Positions 42,259 through 50,482 of a stretch of 64,000 bases of DNA are shown one piece after another. The position numbers and the translations under genes are program-made. Under the pieces are notes generated by a model. The model was not told the DNA's origin. It searched no databases and was given only the letters and a program-made list of their open reading frames with translations. The stretch's first letter is position 1; each line of letters opens with the position of its first letter. The DNA lies in NCBI GenBank assembly GCA_910574805.1, contig CAJTCV010000017.1, positions 1-64,000 on the forward strand, in the 5' to 3' direction. Source of the stretch: Lachnospiraceae bacterium (GTDB lineage Bacteria > Bacillota > Clostridia > Lachnospirales > Lachnospiraceae).

Positions 42259-42301
42259 TTGACAAAACGGCGGACCGACTATATACTTTGATTGTCAAAG
42301 T
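42259..42301 (+). promoter_or_regulatory. acpP promoter with FabT-like operator
   Basis: TTGACA (42259-42264), 17-bp spacer, TATACT (42282-42287), overlapped by ACTTTGATTGTCAAAGT (42285-42301), a perfect dyad with seven-base arms. Nearly the same module as upstream of fabH, but with the operator closer to the -10 box. Confidence 0.82.
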
Positions 42302-42346
42302 AATTGAAAAGAAAAACAGTTTATTGATTAAAAGGAGAAGAATACA

Positions 42347-42580
42347 ATGTTAGAGAAGATCAAAGAGATGGTAGCAGAGCAGTTGAATGTGGAAGCAGCA
42401 GACCTGGCAGCAGAGACTTCTTTTAAAGATGATCTGGGAGCAGATTCTCTGGATCTGTTTGAGCTGGTGACAAACCTGGAAGATGAGTATGAGATTGAGA
42501 TTCCGTCCGAGGAGCTTGAGAATCTCACAACGGTAGGTGCAGTCGCAGATTATCTGAAGGCCAAGGGGATCGAAGAGTAA
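42347..42580 (+). CDS. Acyl carrier protein
   Basis: 77 residues, acidic, with the phosphopantetheine Ser 34 in LGADSLDLFELV. Carries growing acyl chains for all Fab enzymes here. AAAAGGAGAAG precedes the ATG. Directly follows the FabT-like operator. In other Firmicutes the long-chain acyl form of this protein is the FabT co-repressor, so it may feed back on its own promoter. Confidence 0.96.
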   Translation: MLEKIKEMVAEQLNVEAADLAAETSFKDDLGADSLDLFELVTNLEDEYEIEIPSEELENLTTVGAVADYLKAKGIEE

Positions 42581-42612
42581 GGAATCAAGGAAGAAGAAAG
42601 CAGGTGTCTGTT

Positions 42613-43539
42613 ATGAAGACAAGAGTTACGGAACTGTTGGGAGTAGAGAAGCCGATCATCCAAGGCGGTATGGCATGGGTTGCAGAGTCCCATCTGGCGG
42701 CTGCTGTATCGGAGGCAGGCGGGTTCGGACTGATTGGTGCAGCGAATGCGCCGGCGGATGTGGTGCGGAATTATATCCGAGAGGCAAAAGAACTGACGGA
42801 CAGACCTTTTGGCGTCAATATCATGCTTTTAAGTCCCTTTGCGGATGATATCGCACAGGTGGTGGTGGAAGAAGGCGTGGCTGCAGTGACCACAGGAGCC
42901 GGAAATCCGGAGAAATACATGGCACAGTGGAAGGCTGCGGGGATTAAGGTTATCCCGGTGGTGGCATCCGTAGCTCTTGCAAAGCGTATGGAGCGTTGCG
43001 GAGCAGATGCGGTGGTTGCGGAAGGAACCGAGTCCGGCGGACATATCGGCCAGGCAACGACTATGACGCTGGTGCCTCAAGTGGTGGACGCCGTGACCGT
43101 TCCAGTCATTGCCGCGGGTGGCATTGCAGACGGAAGAGGTTTTGCAGCAGCCATGATGCTGGGCGCGGAAGCAGTCCAGATGGGTACCCGGTTCTGCGTA
43201 TCCGATGAATGTGTGATCCATGAGAAATATAAGGAGCGTATTCTGAAGGCAAAGGACATTGATTCTGAGGTGACCGGCAGGAGCCATGGACACCCGGTCA
43301 GAGGACTTCGCAACAGGATGACCCGGGAATACCTGAAGCTGGAAGCGGAGGGCGCTTCCTTTGAAGAACTGGAAAAGCTGACGCTGGGCGGTCTTAGAAA
43401 AGCAGTCGTAGAGGGCGACACGGATAACGGATCCGTTCTTGCGGGCCAGATCGCAGGTATGGTGAACCGGCGCCAGAGCTGCCGGGAGATTATTGATGAG
43501 ATCATGGACCAGGCGGAGCTTTTGCTGAAATTAAAATAG
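42613..43539 (+). CDS. FabK, FMN-dependent enoyl-ACP reductase II
   Basis: 308 residues, TIM-barrel of the nitronate monooxygenase/FabK group: EKPIIQGGMAWVAESHLAAA, FGLIGAANAPADVVRNYI, EGTESGGHIGQATTM, PVIAAGGIADGRGFAAA, and MGTRFCVSDECVIH. Carries out the last reductive step of elongation and is insensitive to triclosan, unlike FabI. The start at 42613 follows GCAGGTG; GTG at 42604 is an alternative. FabI is absent from the window, so FabK is the cluster's reductase. A stem-loop and third FabT-like box follow. Confidence 0.95.
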   Translation: MKTRVTELLGVEKPIIQGGMAWVAESHLAAAVSEAGGFGLIGAANAPADVVRNYIREAKELTDRPFGVNIMLLSPFADDIAQVVVEEGVAAVTTGAGNPEKYMAQWKAAGIKVIPVVASVALAKRMERCGADAVVAEGTESGGHIGQATTMTLVPQVVDAVTVPVIAAGGIADGRGFAAAMMLGAEAVQMGTRFCVSDECVIHEKYKERILKAKDIDSEVTGRSHGHPVRGLRNRMTREYLKLEAEGASFEELEKLTLGGLRKAVVEGDTDNGSVLAGQIAGMVNRRQSCREIIDEIMDQAELLLKLK

Positions 43540-43614
43540 GACCGGAAGATACAGCCGGCATACGGCGCAGATGCCGCAGGCGGACTGTATGAGGCTGGTG
43601 CACGGAAAGAAGGA

Positions 43615-43677
43615 GGACTGCTGTGCAGGATGGCATGGCAGTCCCTGTTTTCAAATAGAAATTTTGATATTCAAAGG
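43615..43677 (+). promoter_or_regulatory. Hairpin and third FabT-like box before fabD
   Basis: GGACTGCTGTGC (43615-43626), loop AGGATG, GCATGGCAGTCC (43633-43644), then CTGTTTTC: a possible attenuator between fabK and fabD. Next, ATTTTGATATTCAAAGG (43661-43677) matches the FabT-like dyad at most positions. No clear -35/-10 pair goes with it, so whether it is a third control point is uncertain. Confidence 0.5.
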
Positions 43678-43701
43678 AAATGGACGGGAGAGATCGGTAA
43701 G

Positions 43702-44619
43702 ATGAGTAAGACAGCATTTGTATTTCCAGGACAGGGCGCACAGTATGTGGGCATGGGAAAGGATTTTTATGAAGCATTTCCGGAGTGCCGGGAAGTGTTT
43801 GAGACGGCTTCCGAGGCGTCGGGACTTGACATTGCGAAGCTTTGTTTTGAAGAAAATGAACAGATCAATCAGACAGAATATACACAGATCTGCATGCTTG
43901 CCGCGGAGATGGCGGTGCTCCGGGCCGTGGAGAGAAAAGGCATACGCTCTTCTGTGAATGCGGGTCTGAGCCTGGGCGAATACGGCGCACTGGTGGCATC
44001 GGGGGCCATGGGGCTTAAGGATGCTTTTAAAGTTGTGCGCAGGCGCGGGATTCTTATGCAGGAAGCGGTGCCTGCAGGGGGCGCCATGGCAGCAGTCCTG
44101 GCCATGGATGCGGCAAAGATCGAGGAGGTCTGCGGACAGACGGAAGGGATCGTATCTGTTGCAAACTATAACTGCCCGGGGCAGATCGTGATTACCGGAG
44201 AAGAGGATGCGGTGGATGCGGCATGCGAAGCGCTGAAGGCAGCCGGAGCAAAGAGGACCATACGCCTGAATGTAAGCGGTCCGTTTCATTCACAGATGCT
44301 TTCGGAGGCCGGCGAGAAGCTTATGGAGGTCTTGGCGGAGGTAGAGCTTACGGCATTTGACACGCCGTATATTACCAATGTGACGGCGGGCTATGTGACT
44401 TCCACAGACGGGATCAAAGAGCTTCTCTGCCGTCAGGTGTCCTCCAGTGTGCGCTGGCAGCAGTCCATGGAGCGCATGATCGCAGACGGCGTGGATACGT
44501 TCATCGAGATGGGACCGGGAAAAACACTGTCCGGTTTTATGCGGAAGATCAGCCGGGATGTGAAGATGATGAATATTGAGAACATGGCGGATTTTGAGAA
44601 GGTCATGGCTGCACTGTAA
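43702..44619 (+). CDS. FabD, malonyl-CoA:ACP transacylase
   Basis: 305 residues. Moves malonyl groups from CoA to the carrier protein. Start [20 protein letters not shown]; the nucleophile Ser lies in [18 protein letters not shown] (GLSLGEY in place of the usual GHSLGEY, so the residue before the Ser is Leu); catalytic His in [10 protein letters not shown]. The glutamine and Arg binding residues are in the expected places. GGGAGAG upstream of the ATG at 43702; the extension to 43630 covers the FabT-like box and is not coding. Cotranscribed with fabG. Confidence 0.94.
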   Translation: MSKTAFVFPGQGAQYVGMGKDFYEAFPECREVFETASEASGLDIAKLCFEENEQINQTEYTQICMLAAEMAVLRAVERKGIRSSVNAGLSLGEYGALVASGAMGLKDAFKVVRRRGILMQEAVPAGGAMAAVLAMDAAKIEEVCGQTEGIVSVANYNCPGQIVITGEEDAVDAACEALKAAGAKRTIRLNVSGPFHSQMLSEAGEKLMEVLAEVELTAFDTPYITNVTAGYVTSTDGIKELLCRQVSSSVRWQQSMERMIADGVDTFIEMGPGKTLSGFMRKISRDVKMMNIENMADFEKVMAAL

Positions 44620-44650
44620 AAATGCTGTTGTTTATAAGAGGAGATTTGTA

Positions 44651-45391
44651 ATGCTGGAAAATAAAATTGCCCTGGTTACCGGGGCGGCAAAAGGGATCGG
44701 CCGCGCCATTGCGCTGGCGCTGGCGGCAGAGGGGGCGACCGTGGTCGTCAATTATAACGGATCTGCAGAGAGAGCCGAAAAGACTGTGGAGGAGATCCGT
44801 GCGTTGGGAGCGGACGGGTGCGCATATCAGTGCAATGTGGCGGATACGCAGGCAGCGCTTGCCATGATCAAAGAAGTGACTGCAAAATACGGCAGTCTGG
44901 ATATTCTGGTCAACAATGCGGGGATCACAAGAGACAACCTGATCATGAAGATGTCGGAAGAAGATTTTGACGCAGTGATAAACGCCAATCTGAAAGGCTG
45001 CTTTAACACCATCAAGGCGGTGAGCCGCCAGATGCTGAAGCAGCGGTCGGGGCGCATCATCAATATTACATCCGTATCCGGTATTCTTGGCAATGCAGGA
45101 CAGGCCAATTATGCGGCGTCCAAGGCAGGCGTCATCGGCCTGACCAAGACCATGGCGAGAGAGCTGGCAAGCCGCGGGATCACAGTGAACGCGGTGGCGC
45201 CGGGATTCGTGGATACGGACATGACTCAGGTGCTTTCCGACAGTGTGAAGGAAGCGGCGACGGCTCAGATCCCTCTGGGACGGTTTGGAAAGCCGGAGGA
45301 TATTGCCAACATGGTGGCGTATCTGGCTTCGGAAAAGGCAGCGTATATAACAGGGCAGATCATCAGCGTAGACGGAGGTATGGCGATCTAA
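44651..45391 (+). CDS. FabG, 3-oxoacyl-ACP reductase
   Basis: 246 residues, short-chain dehydrogenase. NADP-binding [20 protein letters not shown], catalytic Asn, Ser ([10 protein letters not shown]), Tyr and Lys (YAASKAG). Reduces 3-oxoacyl-ACP. The start at 44651 follows GAGGAG. The stop codon overlaps the fabF start (TAATG), so fabG and fabF are translationally coupled. Confidence 0.96.
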   Translation: MLENKIALVTGAAKGIGRAIALALAAEGATVVVNYNGSAERAEKTVEEIRALGADGCAYQCNVADTQAALAMIKEVTAKYGSLDILVNNAGITRDNLIMKMSEEDFDAVINANLKGCFNTIKAVSRQMLKQRSGRIINITSVSGILGNAGQANYAASKAGVIGLTKTMARELASRGITVNAVAPGFVDTDMTQVLSDSVKEAATAQIPLGRFGKPEDIANMVAYLASEKAAYITGQIISVDGGMAI

Positions 45392-46626
45392 TGAGAAGAG
45401 TAGTTGTGACTGGAATGGGAGCGATCACTCCCCTTGGACTGAATGTGAAGGATTATTTTGAAAATATCAAGGCAGGCAATCATGGGTTCGGCATCATTTC
45501 CAAATTTGACGCCTCTGAGTACAAGGCCCATGTGGCGGCGGAGGTCAAAGGCTTCTCTGCAAAGGAATTTATGGATTTTAAAGCGGCAAAGAGGATGGAG
45601 CCCTTCTCCCAGTACGCGGTGGCGGCGGCAAAGGAAGCCATGGAGCAGGCGGGACTTGACATGGAAAAAGAGGATGCTTACCGGGTGGGCTGCTCTATCG
45701 GCTCCGGCATCGGAAGCCTGGAGGTGATTGAGCGGGAATACACCCGGCTGAATCAGAAAGGACCCAATCGTGTAGCTCCTCTCATGGTGCCTCTGATGAT
45801 CTCCAACATGGCGGCAGGAAACGTGTCGATCGCATACGGCTTAAAAGGAAAAAGCCTGAATGTGGTGACTGCCTGCGCCACCGGAACCCACTCTATCGGT
45901 GAGGCATACCGGAGCATCCAGACCGGTGATGCGGACGTGATGCTGGCAGGCGGCACGGAGAGCTGCATCTGCCCCACCGGTGTGGCGGGCTTTGCAGCGC
46001 TGACGGCGCTCTCCGGCAGTGAGGATCCGGACCGCTGTTCCATCCCCTTTGATAAAGACCGGGACGGCTTTGTCATGGGCGAAGGTGCAGGCGTGGTCGT
46101 TCTGGAAGAGCTGGAGCATGCAAAGAACCGGGGCGCCAGGATCCTGGCGGAGGTTGTGGGCTACGGCGCTACCAGTGACGCATACCATATTACTTCCCCG
46201 GCGGAGGAAGGCATGGGTGCGGCGACAGCCATGAAATGGGCGGTGGAGGAATCCGGCGTTGCCATGGAAGATATCATGTATATCAATGCCCATGGGACCA
46301 GCACCCATCACAACGATCTGTTCGAGACCCGCGCTATCAAACTGGCGTTCGGAGAACATGCGAAAGAGATGAAAGTCAATTCCACCAAGTCCATGATCGG
46401 GCATCTGCTGGGCGCAGCAGGCGCCGTGGAGTTCATTACCTGCGTCAAGGAGATGGAAGAGGGCTTCGTCCATGTGACGAGAGGACTGGAAAACCCGGAC
46501 GAGGAACTGGATCTGGATTACGTACAGGGCGAGGGCGTGAGCATGGAGCTGACTTACGCACTGTCCAATTCTCTGGGATTCGGCGGGCATAACGCCAGCA
46601 TTCTCATCAAAAAATATGAAGCTTAG
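45391..46626 (+). CDS. FabF, 3-oxoacyl-ACP synthase II
   Basis: 411 residues, thiolase fold. Nucleophile Cys 162 in VVTACATGTHSIGEAYR; the two His are in INAHGTSTHHND and KSMIGHLLGAAGA. Carries out chain elongation. ATG overlaps the fabG stop by one base. The C-terminal FGGHNASILIKK is typical. Confidence 0.96.
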   Translation: MRRVVVTGMGAITPLGLNVKDYFENIKAGNHGFGIISKFDASEYKAHVAAEVKGFSAKEFMDFKAAKRMEPFSQYAVAAAKEAMEQAGLDMEKEDAYRVGCSIGSGIGSLEVIEREYTRLNQKGPNRVAPLMVPLMISNMAAGNVSIAYGLKGKSLNVVTACATGTHSIGEAYRSIQTGDADVMLAGGTESCICPTGVAGFAALTALSGSEDPDRCSIPFDKDRDGFVMGEGAGVVVLEELEHAKNRGARILAEVVGYGATSDAYHITSPAEEGMGAATAMKWAVEESGVAMEDIMYINAHGTSTHHNDLFETRAIKLAFGEHAKEMKVNSTKSMIGHLLGAAGAVEFITCVKEMEEGFVHVTRGLENPDEELDLDYVQGEGVSMELTYALSNSLGFGGHNASILIKKYEA

Positions 46627-46644
46627 GACAGCGGAGGAAGCAGT

Positions 46645-47070
46645 ATGACAATGGATATCAAGGAGATTATGGAAATCATCCCCCACAGGCAGCCGTTTCT
46701 GCTGATCGACCGGATCGAAGAGCTGGAGCCGGGAAAAAGGGCTGTGGGGAAAAAATGCGTCACGTATAATGAGCCGTTTTTTAACGGACATTTTCCGCAG
46801 GAGCCGGTCATGCCGGGCGTCCTGATCCTGGAAGCGCTGGCGCAGGTGGGCGCGGTGGCGATCTTAAGCCAGCCGGAAAATAAAGGAAAGACCGCATATT
46901 TCGGAGGAATTGATAAGGCGAAATTCAAAAAGAAGGTCGTGCCGGGGGATGTGCTGGTTCTGGAGCTTGAGATCGTCAAACAGAAGGGACCCATCGGCGT
47001 GGGGAAGGCGACCGCGACGGTGGACGGTAAGGTGGCTGCAGTGGCGGAGATGACCTTTGCAGTGGGATAG
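46645..47070 (+). CDS. FabZ, 3-hydroxyacyl-ACP dehydratase
   Basis: 141 residues, hotdog fold. [40 protein letters not shown] with catalytic His (GHFP) and Glu (LILEAL). Dehydrates 3-hydroxyacyl-ACP before FabK. GGAGG at seven bases supports 46645. Last fab gene; the usual accB, accC, accD and accA do not follow. Confidence 0.95.
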   Translation: MTMDIKEIMEIIPHRQPFLLIDRIEELEPGKRAVGKKCVTYNEPFFNGHFPQEPVMPGVLILEALAQVGAVAILSQPENKGKTAYFGGIDKAKFKKKVVPGDVLVLELEIVKQKGPIGVGKATATVDGKVAAVAEMTFAVG

Positions 47071-47180
47071 TTTATAAAAAAATTGTCTTTTTTTGTATTT
47101 CCAAGCTTTGTGGGATGTGATATACTCTTTTTGTAACCGGTGACAGAGCAGCAGGAAGATTGCAAAGGAGTGTGAGCACA

Positions 47181-47519
47181 ATGACCCTGACAAAAGAAGA
47201 TTTGTCAGCTATCTCCCAACTGCTGGACGTAAAGCTGAAAGCAGAGTTACGGCCGATAAAAGACGATATCCGGGATATCAGTCAGCATCTGGAGAAAGTG
47301 GATGAGCGTCTGGATGTACTGGAACAGGATCTCAGGAATGTGAAGCTGCATCTTGAGAATGTCACGGACAGAGATATCCGGTTGTTGTCAGAAAACTATG
47401 TACCGGCAGTAAAGCGGTATGAGCAGGCGGCTGTGCAGATGGAAGCGATGCAGGATGATATTGATCTTCTCAAAAAAGCAGTCGCAGAGCACAGCAGGAA
47501 ACTACAGAAGATTTCATAA
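47181..47519 (+). CDS. Small coiled-coil protein
   Basis: 112 residues, predicted almost fully helical with heptads from about 20 to 60 (IRDISQHLEKVDERLDVLEQ and DLRNVKLHLENVTD) and again near the end. No known domain beyond a general coiled coil. AAAGGAG precedes the ATG at 47181; the frame extends to 47160 without a site. Own promoter likely (TATACT near 47120). Proteins like this are common next to unrelated genes in Clostridia; function unknown. Confidence 0.65.
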   Translation: MTLTKEDLSAISQLLDVKLKAELRPIKDDIRDISQHLEKVDERLDVLEQDLRNVKLHLENVTDRDIRLLSENYVPAVKRYEQAAVQMEAMQDDIDLLKKAVAEHSRKLQKIS

Positions 47520-47680
47520 GACGTGAAGTTATATACAAAAGACAAGGGAGTGCAAAGTCTGTTGAGCAGTCAGGGACTTTGCACTTTTTCTGTTTTCATG
47601 CAACATTTTTTTCTTTCCGCAGCTCTGTATTTATGTAAGAGATGCATTTCGGACAGGGAACTTTGGGGTGAGGTGGGAGA

Positions 47681-48202
47681 ATGGAGCACTTTATGGAACT
47701 GTATCAGACGGTATATGCTGATCTGTATCGTCTGGCTTATTATTATATGGGAAATGCACAGGATGCCGAGGATGCCGTGCAGGATGCGGCACTGGCTGCC
47801 TGCGAGCATTTTGACAGGCTGAAAAAGGAAGCCTCCTTTCGTCCATGGATCTTCCGCATCCTGGTCAACCGCTGCCGGACAGTTCTGAAAAAAAGAAAAC
47901 GGCAGGAGATTCCCATGGAGGAACCGCAGGAGCCGAAAGGACAGAGGGAGACCGGTCTGGAATCCCAGGCGGAGGTATTGGAGCTTTTAAAGATACTGAG
48001 TGATGAGGAAAGGCTGATTGTGACCATGAGTGTGTTCGGAGGCTATAAAGGTGAGGAGATCGCCCGGATGCTGCACAGAAAGCACAGTACCGTCCGTTCC
48101 AGATACCGGAGGGCGCTGAAGAAGCTGGAGCAGGAGCTTCTGGGGGAACAAAGCACGGGAACCGGCGGGAAAAAGAGGAAGAGAAAGGAGGTGCGCAGAT
48201 GA
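47681..48202 (+). CDS. ECF-type RNA polymerase sigma factor
   Basis: 173 residues. Region 2: YADLYRLAYYYMGNAQDAED, AVQDAALAA, FRPWIFRILVNRCRTVLKKR; region 4: LSDEERLIVTMSVFGGYKGE, EIARMLHRKHSTVRSRYRRA. C-terminal tail very basic. GAGGTGGGAG precedes the ATG. Its stop overlaps by 4 bp the start of a large membrane protein (ATGA), the arrangement of sigma/anti-sigma pairs. Regulon unknown. Confidence 0.9.
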   Translation: MEHFMELYQTVYADLYRLAYYYMGNAQDAEDAVQDAALAACEHFDRLKKEASFRPWIFRILVNRCRTVLKKRKRQEIPMEEPQEPKGQRETGLESQAEVLELLKILSDEERLIVTMSVFGGYKGEEIARMLHRKHSTVRSRYRRALKKLEQELLGEQSTGTGGKKRKRKEVRR

Positions 48203-50307
48203 AAGATGGAGAGAACAGGAAGATGATAGAGATGCTTCAGAAAAAGGGAAAAGAGCTTCCGATTCCGGAGGGCCTGCAGCCGGAGCAGATGTATCTTTTC
48301 CTGCAGGAAAGGGAAGCGGCACATCAGGCCCGGAAGCACTGGATATATCCGCATCCGGGGCGTATGTCTCTGGCACTGGCGGTGTGTGTCTGCCTGATTG
48401 TTGGAATGGCGACCGGCCTTTGGCAGACAGGAATATTTTCACCGGGAGACTCCATTGGAAAGATGCGGGCAGATCTTCCGGAAACAGCAGAAAAGTCTGC
48501 TGGAGAAGCTGTTCTGGAAGAAGAGCAGGAGATACAGGAGCTTGGGGAAAGCTCCTATGAAGAGATCTATGCCTGCCTGTCAGGGATCTGGGAGGAGCAG
48601 AAACTCTGCGCAGAGGAAGAAGTGTATAATGATTCGGCCGTTGGCGATATGGAAGCGTCGATATCTGCAGGCGCTGTGCAGCAGGCGGAGACAAAAAGAG
48701 CTTTTGGGAAGACCAATACACAGGTGGAACAGGTGGATGAAGGAGATCAGATCAAAAATGACGGAAGGTATCTGTATCAGATTGCCGAAAAGAGACAGGA
48801 AGAAGATACCGGAGAGTACCCGTGGAGGACCGGGATTCAGATCCTGGACACGGAAGGGGGACTGAAAGAAACTGCGTTTGTGGACGACTTTGAGAGCCTG
48901 GAGGAATTTTATCTGTGGGAAGATCTGTTGATCACCATCGAGAATAAATATTATAACTGTGCGGATATTGCTCCAACGGTAAAAAAAGGTGCGGTTGTGG
49001 AGGATATGGCTGTCTGCGGCGTTTTCAGAGAACAGGGGTACCATGAGATCAGTATCTATGAGATCTCTGACAGGAGTCAGCCCAGGAAACTTAAGACCTT
49101 CACCCTGCAGGGAATGTATGAGAGCTCCCGGGTGTCTGAGGGGTACTTTTACGGAATCAGCCGTTTTTCAGCATCTATGGGAGAGGGGGTACAGGATTAT
49201 GATGCGTATATCCCGTCTCTGGACGGCAGGCGGATGGAACCGGATCAGATCTATTGTCCGCCTGACACGGACAGTCAGGACTATCTGGTACTGGTATCCA
49301 TTGACCTGTCCCGGCCTTCGTCCCTGTCAGACAGCCGGGCGATACTGGCCGGGTCCAGCACATATTATGTGAGCCCGCAGAACATCTATGTGGCATGGTA
49401 TCAGCCGGTTTATGAGATAGAACCGCAGGGAGCCGGAAAAGTAAAGGATATGACCCGGCTGCTGAGATTCTCTTACCGGAAGGGGCGGTTTTATGCCCAG
49501 GCGGAGGGAGCGGTATCGGGAAGACTGGACAGCAGCTTTTCCATGGATGAATATAAGGGAATGCTGCGGCTGGTTTCCACAGTACAGGAATATGATGCAA
49601 AAGAGATAATTGATGACCGGACCGGAGAGCGTCTGGGATATGACTATGGAGCAGCCACGGAGACCAGCGGGCTGTACATCCTGGATCTTTCTCTGGATAT
49701 CAAGGGGAAGATTGAAGGGCTGGCAGAGGGAGAGATGATCCGTTCCGCCCGCTTTCTGGGAGATACCGGATACTTTGTCACGTTCCGTCAGACAGATCCT
49801 TTATTTGCGGCGGACCTGTCCGATCCGGATCAGCCCCGGATTCTGGGAGAGCTGAAGGTGAGCGGATTCTCGGAATATCTGCATTTCTACGGAGAAAATG
49901 AGCTGCTGGGGCTTGGAATGGAGGCGGATGAAGCCACCGGCAGAGAACAGGGGATGAAGCTTTCCATGTTCGATCTCACAGATCCCGCAGATCTGAAGGA
50001 GGCGGCCAGGTATTCTCTGAAAGAATACGATTACAGCGAAGCCCTGTGGGACCATCGGGCGATGCTCATTGACCCGGAGGAAAATATCATCGGCTTTGAG
50101 GCAAGAGGTGACAAAGAGAAGTACCTGGTGTTTTCTTACAGAGACGGAGCTTTTGCCAGGGAGCTGGAGATTGATATTTGCATAAAGGATCAGGGAGGCA
50201 GCAGGGCACGCGGGACCTTTATCGGAGACAGGTTCTATCTGCTCTTTGGGAACGGGGCAGCCCGGGCCTACGACCGTAATACGAAGGAGCTTGTAGGCGA
50301 GATCTGA
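48199..50307 (+). CDS. Membrane beta-propeller protein, putative anti-sigma
   Basis: 702 residues. N-terminal about 55 residues cytosolic and charged, one membrane helix at about 56-77 (MSLALAVCVCLIVGMATGLW), then a large extracellular part with Beta_propel repeats from about 170 (VDEGDQIKNDGRYLYQIAEK, then ILDTEGGLKETAF; ISIYEISDRSQPRKLKTFTL). This family is described as secreted C-terminal beta-propellers distantly like WD40. Overlap with the sigma gene makes the N-terminus a candidate anti-sigma domain and the propeller a candidate sensor; no zf-HC2 motif is visible. That role is inference. Confidence 0.8.
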   Translation: MKDGENRKMIEMLQKKGKELPIPEGLQPEQMYLFLQEREAAHQARKHWIYPHPGRMSLALAVCVCLIVGMATGLWQTGIFSPGDSIGKMRADLPETAEKSAGEAVLEEEQEIQELGESSYEEIYACLSGIWEEQKLCAEEEVYNDSAVGDMEASISAGAVQQAETKRAFGKTNTQVEQVDEGDQIKNDGRYLYQIAEKRQEEDTGEYPWRTGIQILDTEGGLKETAFVDDFESLEEFYLWEDLLITIENKYYNCADIAPTVKKGAVVEDMAVCGVFREQGYHEISIYEISDRSQPRKLKTFTLQGMYESSRVSEGYFYGISRFSASMGEGVQDYDAYIPSLDGRRMEPDQIYCPPDTDSQDYLVLVSIDLSRPSSLSDSRAILAGSSTYYVSPQNIYVAWYQPVYEIEPQGAGKVKDMTRLLRFSYRKGRFYAQAEGAVSGRLDSSFSMDEYKGMLRLVSTVQEYDAKEIIDDRTGERLGYDYGAATETSGLYILDLSLDIKGKIEGLAEGEMIRSARFLGDTGYFVTFRQTDPLFAADLSDPDQPRILGELKVSGFSEYLHFYGENELLGLGMEADEATGREQGMKLSMFDLTDPADLKEAARYSLKEYDYSEALWDHRAMLIDPEENIIGFEARGDKEKYLVFSYRDGAFARELEIDICIKDQGGSRARGTFIGDRFYLLFGNGAARAYDRNTKELVGEI

Positions 50308-50482
50308 GGCGTGGTTCCAAAGTTCTTCCCAATGTGTTATAATAAAGCCGATAAATGTATTTCAGTATAGAAACAGTCTGTTGTAAAAAGCTGCACAAAG
50401 ACAGGGGGGATGCTTTTCACACCTGCGCCGGGTGCGGAAAAGCAGACTCGGAAAAGAAAGGCAGACGAAGAGGAGGGACTGA

